Source: XYA12-FULL-58-9 sp001798605 (lineage in GTDB: Bacteria; Myxococcota; XYA12-FULL-58-9). From it: a DNA stretch of 9,847 nt. The DNA lies in assembly GCA_036736205.1 (NCBI GenBank), contig DAINMX010000244.1:1-9847 (forward strand), in the 5' to 3' direction. The translations under genes were made by a program, and so were the position numbers. A model generated the notes under the pieces. The model saw only the letters and a program-made list of their open reading frames with translations, was not told where the DNA came from and searched no databases. Positions 1 to 4,812 of this stretch are shown in pieces (position 1 is the stretch's first letter; each line of letters begins with the position of its first letter).

Positions 1-102
1 TGGGAGCTATGCGGGCTCGGTCCGCGGATTGGACCGGGTCACTGTCTGAAAAGTACTCGTGACGACGTGAACGACTGGCAGGTAAAGTTTTCCACGTCCC
101 GT

Positions 103-122
103 TCTGCGACAGAAGTCGCAGA
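103..122 (+). terminator. Stem-loop, possible weak terminator of an upstream gene
   Basis: TCTGCGAC (103-110) and GTCGCAGA (115-122) form a perfect 8-bp stem around the tetraloop AGAA. It lies about 55 nt after the possible 3' end of an upstream gene at 49 and well before the gene at 249. Only a short ATTTG-type stretch follows, so the T-tract is poor. It could equally be an mRNA-stabilising hairpin or an operator-like site. Confidence 0.35.
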
Positions 123-234
123 TTTGCACATCTGCCTCCAATGCGGTTGTAGGAAAAACCAGAGGTTACGGTTTGGTGTGAATCCTGCTCCTGGGCTCGG
201 GTGTGCGTGTCGCATGACGCGGCAGTTGACGGTG

Positions 235-240
235 AGGAGG
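235..240 (+). promoter_or_regulatory. Shine-Dalgarno that fixes the start at 249
   Basis: AGGAGG is separated by eight bases (AGAATAGG) from the ATG at 249. This is why the ATG at 249 is preferred over the in-frame upstream start at 201, which lacks a comparable site. Confidence 0.75.
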
Positions 241-248
241 AGAATAGG

Positions 249-554
249 ATGTCGCAGAACAACATGAACAACGATTGTCCGATTTGTCGGGCCATGCGGG
301 CGGCAGGTCTCGATACCCCGGATTTTGCCGACTCCCATTTTGAAGGCATGGCGGTGCATGAAGCGTCGCTGCTTGGGGTGTCCGCGTGTGGAGAGTCTCT
401 GTGGGAGATGGCGGTGGATAAGATGGAAATGGACAGAATGGAGATGGAGATGGAAGCTCCTCATGCACCTCTTGGTCGCGCGGAGCGGCGACTGCTGGCG
501 AGTTTGCGGCGCCAGGGAGCGTTCAAGGAGGGCAATCGCAAGAAGGTCGGGTGA
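249..554 (+). CDS. Small Met/Glu-rich hypothetical protein with a CxxC motif
   Basis: I do not recognise this 101-residue protein. An in-frame start exists at 201, but the ATG at 249 has a strong AGGAGG site. The N-terminus carries NDCPICRAM, a CPIC motif like half of a zinc-binding or redox pair; the only other cysteine is about 35 residues later (SACGES). Around residues 58-70 it turns into a Met/acidic run, DKMEMDRMEMEMEA, built from near-repeats of ATGGAG at DNA level. The C-terminus is basic (RRLLASLRRQ, ending GNRKKVG). There is no signal peptide or membrane segment, so it is probably cytoplasmic. Third codon positions are G/C-rich and resemble those of the following gene, which supports real coding. 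It lies 89 nt upstream of that gene on the same strand, so cotranscription is possible. Function unknown. Confidence 0.65.
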   Translation: MSQNNMNNDCPICRAMRAAGLDTPDFADSHFEGMAVHEASLLGVSACGESLWEMAVDKMEMDRMEMEMEAPHAPLGRAERRLLASLRRQGAFKEGNRKKVG

Positions 555-628
555 AGCCTCCTCAATGACGAGCGAATCCTGTGGCAGCAAGAATCCGTCC
601 TGTGTGCTATGGGTGAGGTTCGCGAGTT

Positions 629-634
629 GGAGGT
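629..634 (+). promoter_or_regulatory. Ribosome binding site supporting a TTG start at 644
   Basis: GGAGGT lies nine bases before the TTG at 644. The competing in-frame ATG at 671 has no purine-rich site upstream, so the TTG is the better start on this evidence. The ATG would remove only nine N-terminal residues and leave the membrane anchor intact. Confidence 0.5.
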
Positions 635-643
635 CGTCGTGCT

Positions 644-2683
644 TTGCTGAATCGTTCGCACCTTGTATTCATGCAAATTCGTTCTCACATTGCCCGGTCT
701 CTTGTCGAGCTCGGTATCGCTGCCGTGGTGGTGGTCGTCGTCACGTTGGCTGTGCATGGGCAGCTCGACCCCGATGCGACAGATCTGCCGGGGCCAGCGG
801 CAGCGCCTCCGGTGGTTCGGGGCCGTGTTGTTGATGTACTGGGGATGCCGGTGGCTGGGGCTTCGGTTGGGCTGTCGGTGGGGGACTCGGACTTTGGTGA
901 TGTTGCCAACGTCGGTGTTGGCGATGCGGCCCCCATGGGCGGTGGTCATGTTGTGTTCACCGATGACACCGGCGCGTTTGCGCAATTGACGACGGCGGGG
1001 TGCCAATGGCTGGTGGTGTCCGCCGAGGGTTTTGCTACCCAGGAAGTTCGGGTTTGGTCGCCGTCATACGAGGGCGATGTCATGGTTGTGTTGCGTCCCG
1101 GAACTGTCCTGCGCGGGCGAGCGCTGATGGGCGCGACCTCGGCACCTGTGGTCGGGGCTTCTGTTTATCCGGGGTTGCAGCGGGCCGAGCGATGGCAGGC
1201 GGCGCCGTTGCGTCAGGCCCTCCTCGCTCCGGTTGCTACCGATGCCGAGGGGAGGTTTGTGTTGTCGGGACTCGAGCCAGGACTCTATCGCCCGATCGTT
1301 GTTGGGGACGGGGTCTATTGCGAGGCCAACACCACCCTGACACTCGAATTGACGGACAATGTGGGCGAGTTGCCGATTGACTGCGCCGGGACGTCTGGGG
1401 ATTTGGCGGGGTCGGGCACTTTTGTTGCGGCGGTGAAAAGGAGAGTGGTTGTCGACGACGGCAAACCATGCCCGGGGGCGCGAGTGCGTTTGCGCAGTCA
1501 TCTGGTTGCGACTGCCGTGGATGTGAATGCAGGCGAGGACGGCGGGGTCATTCTCGCCAACCTACTGCCCAGTGTTTACCAGGCGGTGATCGATTGTCCC
1601 GGGCATCGTTCGCGGACGGTCACACAGCGCCTGTTGCCAACCTTGGCCGCGGGGAATGGTGAGGAGGACGTCGTGTGGCAGGCGGGAGAGATCGCCACCA
1701 AGGAGATCGAGAGTGGGCCGACTGCGGCAGGGGCGGGGAGTCTGCATGGCAGGGTGCGCACACGTCTTGGGGAGCCCATCGGTGGTCTTGACGTATTCAT
1801 TGTTGGTGCGGGTGTCGTCACCGACCCGCAAGAGCCGCGGGAGGTGTTCGATACCACCGACGGCGGTGGGCATTTCTGGGTGCCGCTCGAGCCCGGTGTT
1901 TATGAGATCACCGTGGTGCACCCCATTGGCGGGATGGCCGATAGAGGTTGGCTCGTGGGTGCGGGGCAATGGCAAGTTGAGGTGAGAGCCAATGAGCAGA
2001 GCGAGCACGACTTCGAGCTCGAGGGGCTCGTGGGCGAGATCTCCGGTTTGGTCGTGGGGGCTGACGGACAACCCGTGGGTGGTGTGGGTGGTGTGGGTGG
2101 TGTGGGTGTGGTGACGCCGATTTTTGTTGGCTATCCTCGAACGGCGCGTGCACTCCAGGTGCATCCACAGTGGCAGCAACCAATCGACGCCATGGGGAGA
2201 TTTTCCCTCCGTGGGTTGATTCCCGGTGACTACGATCTACGGGTTGAATATTCCAGTGGGGCTGTGGGGTTTGTCCATGGGGTGACGACCCAAGACACAG
2301 TGACCATCGAGCTCGAAGCGACCGGGTCGTTGTCGGGCAGGTTGGCTCTTGCAGATTTGCGGTCAACGGTCGGGCCCCGCGGTGACGTCACCATCACCGC
2401 AAATGAGTGGCAGCGTGGCTTGCGTCGGTTTGCTCACATTCATCAACAATGGCCGTCGGGCGGTGGGGAGGTGATGGGCGGCGGAAAAATGGGGGAGGAG
2501 AGCGTCGCTTTTGTGCCGACTCCTGTGCCTTGGCGGTTCGACAATCTCCCTGCCGGCGTTTGGGAGATCACTGCCGAATCGGCCGAGGCGTTAGGTTCCC
2601 TCTTGGCTACCGTCGACGCAGGAGAACACAGTCGCGATCTTGAGGTCGTGATGCGATCGGAGAGCGACGCGACCCCGCATTGA
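644..2683 (+). CDS. Membrane-anchored protein with repeated carboxypeptidase-regulatory-like domains
   Basis: The 679-residue product (670 if the ATG at 671 is used) starts with a short basic N-terminus and a hydrophobic segment at about residues 23-38 (AAVVVVVVTLAVHG). This is a signal anchor or uncleaved signal peptide, so the rest should be extracytoplasmic. The body repeats the signature of carboxypeptidase-regulatory-like (transthyretin-like) beta-sandwiches, G-x-V-x-D-x-x-G-x-P-x-x-G-A-x-V: clear copies are VRGRVVDVLGMPVAGASV near 58, LRGRALMGATSAPVVGASV near 155, LHGRVRTRLGEPIGGLDV near 367 and ISGLVVGADGQPVGG near 466, with weaker copies near 270 and 560. Companion strands such as FVLSGLEPGLYRPIV and FSLRGLIPGDYDLRV fit the same fold. 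No catalytic peptidase domain is present, so it is a structural or binding protein, not an enzyme. Large proteins of this kind are common in Myxococcota; partners and substrate are unknown. A 9-bp tandem repeat encodes a GGV run near residue 480. Confidence 0.85.
   Translation: MLNRSHLVFMQIRSHIARSLVELGIAAVVVVVVTLAVHGQLDPDATDLPGPAAAPPVVRGRVVDVLGMPVAGASVGLSVGDSDFGDVANVGVGDAAPMGGGHVVFTDDTGAFAQLTTAGCQWLVVSAEGFATQEVRVWSPSYEGDVMVVLRPGTVLRGRALMGATSAPVVGASVYPGLQRAERWQAAPLRQALLAPVATDAEGRFVLSGLEPGLYRPIVVGDGVYCEANTTLTLELTDNVGELPIDCAGTSGDLAGSGTFVAAVKRRVVVDDGKPCPGARVRLRSHLVATAVDVNAGEDGGVILANLLPSVYQAVIDCPGHRSRTVTQRLLPTLAAGNGEEDVVWQAGEIATKEIESGPTAAGAGSLHGRVRTRLGEPIGGLDVFIVGAGVVTDPQEPREVFDTTDGGGHFWVPLEPGVYEITVVHPIGGMADRGWLVGAGQWQVEVRANEQSEHDFELEGLVGEISGLVVGADGQPVGGVGGVGGVGVVTPIFVGYPRTARALQVHPQWQQPIDAMGRFSLRGLIPGDYDLRVEYSSGAVGFVHGVTTQDTVTIELEATGSLSGRLALADLRSTVGPRGDVTITANEWQRGLRRFAHIHQQWPSGGGEVMGGGKMGEESVAFVPTPVPWRFDNLPAGVWEITAESAEALGSLLATVDAGEHSRDLEVVMRSESDATPH
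2075..2110 (+). repeat. In-frame 9-bp tandem repeat encoding V-G-G
   Basis: Three perfect copies of GTGGGTGGT (2075-2083, 2084-2092, 2093-2101) are followed by a degenerate fourth unit (2102-2110). The unit length is a multiple of three and is read as Val-Gly-Gly. Copy-number change would therefore lengthen or shorten a flexible loop just after the DGQP turn of one beta-sandwich without breaking the frame. Confidence 0.9.
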
Positions 2684-2720
2684 CAAGCCTACGGTTCGCA
2701 GCCCGTCCGCGATGCAGCAA

Positions 2721-2749
2721 TTGACTTCGAGTTTCCCAAATAAGACTAT
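2721..2749 (+). promoter_or_regulatory. Possible sigma-70-type promoter for the glycosyltransferase
   Basis: TTGACT (2721-2726), five of six matches to the -35 consensus, is followed after 17 bases by GACTAT (2744-2749), a poor -10 match with three of six. It is about 120 nt upstream of the start at 2872. The -35-like element is part of a 9-bp direct repeat, so it could instead mark a regulator site. Tentative. Confidence 0.25.
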
Positions 2750-2861
2750 GGTGGATATTGACTTCGCAAAATGCACCGACAGTCTCGCATTACCGCTCGT
2801 GACGTAGCATACGATGCAGGGGTTGCAACAACGACACGGCCTGTGTGCGGAGTATGTTAAC

Positions 2862-2866
2862 AGGAG
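2862..2866 (+). promoter_or_regulatory. Shine-Dalgarno fixing the glycosyltransferase start
   Basis: AGGAG is five bases (TCAGA) before the ATG at 2872. The other in-frame start at 2845 would add nine residues in front of the conserved first beta strand (MRIGFHVL) and has no such site. Confidence 0.75.
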
Positions 2867-2871
2867 TCAGA

Positions 2872-4134
2872 ATGCGAATCGGTTTTCACGTACTCTCGGA
2901 GACTGGGCACATTCAACCCACCCTTGCATTGGCGACAGAGCTGGAAAAACGCGGACACCGAATTTGCTACATCGGCAAAGGGGACTTGTTGCGCCAGATG
3001 TTGCCGCAATCCTACGAAGTGATCGAAGAATTCCGGCCAGCGCCCAACACCGGATTCGCGGGTGCGTTGCATGCTGTTGTCAAATCCATGCAAGAACAGA
3101 ATTTTGGCGGGTTGTTGATTGATGGTCATTGCAACTTCCGCGATCCTGTTCTTACCCTATCGGCAGGTATTCCTACCGTTGGCTACAATACATCATTGCC
3201 ACCCTTCGCAGATCGGGTGGTTCCTCCCTTCACCTCTGATTTGCCTCCAGCCACAGATTGGTGGTCTCGTTGGCGTGTGTTTACCGCGTGGACCGTTCGC
3301 GGCATTCTCAACAGGATAGGCTGTCTCGTTCTCCCGCATTATCGTTTTTATCTCCGCGCGCTCAAGAACGCACTGCGGAAGCTCAATATGATGTCCCACC
3401 GTATTGATTTCGCAGCGTTGCATGTTCCCACGGTCGCGAGAATGCCATACCTGGTCTTTTGTCCATCTGAGTTTGATTTCCCACGCAACAATCTGGAGAA
3501 CATCTTCTATGTGGGAGCAAACATCCAAACACAGCGAAACGAGCCTGCATTTCCTTGGGATCGATTGTCTGTGGAGCGTCGTCTCATCTACTGTTCTCTC
3601 GGAACACAGGTCGGTCGCGTGCCGTGGGCGTCTCGTTTTTTCGAACAGGTTTGTGCTGCTGTCACGGCCCGCAAGGACTGGCAACTGGTTGTCCATGCAG
3701 GCGATTTGTGTGACCCATTGAAAGAGGTCATGAAGTCTGAGAACAGAGTAACAATCGTGCGCACGGCTCCCCAACTCTCGTTGCTTGCGCGTGCGGCTGC
3801 CGCAGTCACTCATGGGGGTTTGGGAACTGTTAAGGAGTGCATTTGGCATAGAGTTCCGATGCTCGTAGCCCCCTACGGTCACGATCAACCTGGCAACGCC
3901 GCGCGGGTCGTGTATCACGGACTTGGAACGACCATCAAAGGACGTCGAGCCACCGCCGCGCAGATCCAAGTGGCTCTTGCAGCCATGTTGGACAACACCT
4001 TCCACTCTATGCAACTGGCATACTTCTCGAAGCGTTTCAGGGAAAATCAGGGGATGACCACGGCAGCCGATTTGCTCGAAACCTGGTTTGAAGACCGACA
4101 AGCCAAGAGAACCGGGGGGATCTTTCGCGGCTGA
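2872..4134 (+). CDS. GT-B fold glycosyltransferase, UGT/MGT-like family 1
   Basis: This 420-residue protein transfers a sugar from a nucleotide-sugar donor to an acceptor that cannot be told from sequence. The length is usual for the family. The N-terminal Rossmann domain begins MRIGFHVLSETGHIQPTLAL and continues to ELEKRGH, the classic G-H-x-x-P acceptor-side start of GT-B enzymes of the UGT/MGT group. The C-terminal domain opens with LIYCSLGTQVG (around residue 240). It carries the donor-binding signature: THGGLGTVKE at about 313-322, then VPMLVAPYGHDQPGNA, with Asp338-Gln339 and Asn342-Ala343 as the expected sugar and phosphate contacts. No signal peptide or membrane helix is evident, so it should be cytoplasmic or peripherally bound. 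Possible acceptors, by family analogy only, include carotenoids, macrolides, sterols, lipids and other secondary metabolites. It stands alone, with no sugar-synthesis or polyketide genes nearby, and its base composition is lower in GC than its left neighbour. Confidence 0.88.
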   Translation: MRIGFHVLSETGHIQPTLALATELEKRGHRICYIGKGDLLRQMLPQSYEVIEEFRPAPNTGFAGALHAVVKSMQEQNFGGLLIDGHCNFRDPVLTLSAGIPTVGYNTSLPPFADRVVPPFTSDLPPATDWWSRWRVFTAWTVRGILNRIGCLVLPHYRFYLRALKNALRKLNMMSHRIDFAALHVPTVARMPYLVFCPSEFDFPRNNLENIFYVGANIQTQRNEPAFPWDRLSVERRLIYCSLGTQVGRVPWASRFFEQVCAAVTARKDWQLVVHAGDLCDPLKEVMKSENRVTIVRTAPQLSLLARAAAAVTHGGLGTVKECIWHRVPMLVAPYGHDQPGNAARVVYHGLGTTIKGRRATAAQIQVALAAMLDNTFHSMQLAYFSKRFRENQGMTTAADLLETWFEDRQAKRTGGIFRG

Positions 4135-4273
4135 CGCCAAACGGTTCTGTTGCAAGCTTGGACTGCCCCTCCACACCGGGTAGCCTTGAGTCATGAACGT
4201 CAGCAGTCACCACTTTCCCAAGGACGTCATTCGGTCATCATTGCAGGTGGCAGAAACTTTGACCAAACACGTT

Positions 4274-4291
4274 GGCGACTCCACCGTCGCC
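4274..4291. repeat. Perfect 6-bp stem-loop in the convergent region
   Basis: GGCGAC (4274-4279) and GTCGCC (4286-4291) pair around the six-base loop TCCACC. The left arm can pair equally well with the second GTCGCC at 4315-4320, so this hairpin competes with the next one. Confidence 0.7.
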
Positions 4292-4301
4292 TAGCCATCA
4301 A

Positions 4302-4320
4302 GGTGACATGCAATGTCGCC
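4302..4320 (+). repeat. 8-bp stem-loop with a three-base loop
   Basis: GGTGACAT (4302-4309) and ATGTCGCC (4313-4320) pair around GCA, with one G-U wobble when read as plus-strand RNA. The last three bases are also the first three of the following stem (4318-4324), so the two cannot form fully at the same time. Confidence 0.6.
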
Positions 4321-4339
4321 TCGACAGTTTGATCGAGGC
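4318..4339 (+). terminator. Stem-loop followed by a T-rich tract, possible terminator
   Basis: GCCTCGA (4318-4324) and TCGAGGC (4333-4339) form a perfect 7-bp stem with loop CAGTTTGA. A pyrimidine-rich stretch, GGTTTCCTTTCT, follows a few bases later. It could end the glycosyltransferase transcript about 185 nt after its stop. The T-tract is interrupted, so an efficient intrinsic terminator is uncertain. Confidence 0.4.
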
Positions 4340-4402
4340 CCCGGTTTCCTTTCTGTGGATTGGGGGCCCGGCTTCAACCACAATGACGAATTCGCCCTTC
4401 GG

Positions 4403-4414
4403 TGATCGCGATCA
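4403..4414. repeat. Perfect 12-bp palindrome TGATCGCGATCA
   Basis: The sequence equals its own reverse complement over 12 bases and contains two GATC tetramers. It lies about 40 nt beyond the stop of the minus-strand lipoprotein gene. A dimeric protein could bind it, or it may be chance. Confidence 0.7.
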
Positions 4415-4452
4415 ATCCCTACACCGGGGATGAAGGCTGCCCATAGCGATCC

Positions 4453-4812
4453 CTATCCACAGGGGTCCGTGGTCCCGTCGATCAGACACTCTTCGTCAGC
4501 CTGGCACCCGCCGATTCGGGAGCAACTCGCCAGAGCCAAGGCACAATAACCGGCATCGCATGTGGATGGCAGATCCGTGCATTCTCTTGCATCGCGACAG
4601 TGACGCCAACAGTGACACAAAAGGGTTGTGTCACCGGTTGTGTCACCGGTTGTGTCACCCGTAGGGTCGCCGCGGGATTCGTCTCCCACAGGCAGCGAGC
4701 CATCTGTCAAAGGTGGTCCGCCGTCATCCCCCAGCTCGATGACGATCGTGTCACAGCCATGCAAGCCGAGAGTAGCACCCAACACCAAGACGATGGACAA
4801 GAGGCAAATCAT
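4453..4812 (-). CDS. Small Cys-rich lipoprotein with Gly-Asp-Thr-Thr repeat
   Basis: I do not recognise a named family. The 119-residue product begins with a hydrophobic signal (residues 1-17) and LGLHGC, a lipobox-like site with Cys20 as the predicted lipidated residue. Asp follows at +2, which in enterobacteria favours retention at the inner membrane; whether that rule holds here is unknown. A low-complexity linker (about residues 28-63) contains GDTTGDTTGDTT. The C-terminal half has ten cysteines, from LLCHC to DPCG, including CQADEEC, and could form five disulfides. The start ATG overlaps the stop of the upstream FecR-type gene as ATGA, and no Shine-Dalgarno precedes it, so translation is probably coupled. 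It is the last gene of the minus-strand cluster. The tight coupling suggests it works with the FecR-type protein, perhaps as a periplasmic or envelope partner; that is inference. Confidence 0.75.
   Translation of the reverse strand: MICLLSIVLVLGATLGLHGCDTIVIELGDDGGPPLTDGSLPVGDESRGDPTGDTTGDTTGDTTLLCHCWRHCRDARECTDLPSTCDAGYCALALASCSRIGGCQADEECLIDGTTDPCG
4612..4634 (-). repeat. Perfect 9-bp inverted repeat inside the lipoprotein gene
   Basis: GTGACACAA (4612-4620) and TTGTGTCAC (4626-4634) are perfect complements around the loop AAGGG. The right arm is part of the 12-bp tandem unit, so three alternative partners exist for the left arm. It lies within coding sequence of the small lipoprotein and would form an mRNA hairpin. 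Confidence 0.85.
4624..4659 (-). repeat. Three perfect 12-bp tandem repeats encoding G-D-T-T
   Basis: GGTTGTGTCACC occurs three times without change (4624-4635, 4636-4647, 4648-4659). On the minus strand it reads GGTGACACAACC and encodes Gly-Asp-Thr-Thr. Identity at every third position indicates recent expansion; copy-number change keeps the frame and alters linker length. Confidence 0.92.

Larger units (their letters stand above)
1..248. other. Left-edge region without a convincing complete gene
   Basis: No full gene is supported here. One plus-strand frame is open from position 2 to a stop at 47-49 and reads GSYAGSVRGLDRVTV, which could be the last residues of a gene starting outside the window, but 15 residues are too few to identify it. 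A second frame is open from 1 to 267, but its Cys/Arg-rich translation and its overlap with the well-supported start at 249 argue against coding. The stretch also holds a perfect stem-loop at 103-122 and the ribosome binding site of the next gene at 235-240. No clear promoter was recognised. Confidence 0.5.
2684..2871. other. 188-nt intergenic spacer upstream of the glycosyltransferase
   Basis: No gene is supported here. The spacer is visibly more AT-rich than the preceding gene. It contains a 9-bp direct repeat, TTGACTTCG, at 2721-2729 and 2758-2766, and the ribosome binding site of the next gene at its end. No convincing terminator with a T-tract was found after the stop at 2683. Confidence 0.6.
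4135..4452. other. Convergent intergenic region with clustered hairpins
   Basis: This 318-nt stretch separates the stop of the plus-strand glycosyltransferase from the stop of the minus-strand lipoprotein. No convincing gene is present. Its centre (4274-4339) holds three back-to-back stem-loops and its right part a 12-bp palindrome (4403-4414), listed separately. The position between converging genes suggests bidirectional termination. A 33-codon frame at 4193-4294 begins MNVSSHHFPKDVI, which faintly resembles the start of some IS6-family transposases, but the likeness ends after about seven residues. Confidence 0.6.

Noticed and set aside
609..650. 13-codon leader peptide MGEVRELEVVVLC overlapping the TTG start at 644
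   Set aside because: It has no ribosome binding site of its own and its length is easily reached by chance.
461..1006. 181-codon minus-strand open frame, His/Arg-rich
   Set aside because: It overlaps two plus-strand genes with better ribosome binding sites and shows no recognisable features.
1562..2179. 205-codon minus-strand open frame with a THTTHTTHTTH run
   Set aside because: It is antisense to the carboxypeptidase-regulatory-like protein; the Thr/His run is simply the complement of the GTGGGTGGT repeat.
3193..4194. 333-codon minus-strand open frame opposite the glycosyltransferase
   Set aside because: The plus strand has an unmistakable glycosyltransferase with conserved motifs; the antisense translation shows no domain features.
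4612..4659. CRISPR-like short repeats
   Set aside because: The three 12-bp units are directly adjacent with no spacers and lie in frame inside a coding region.
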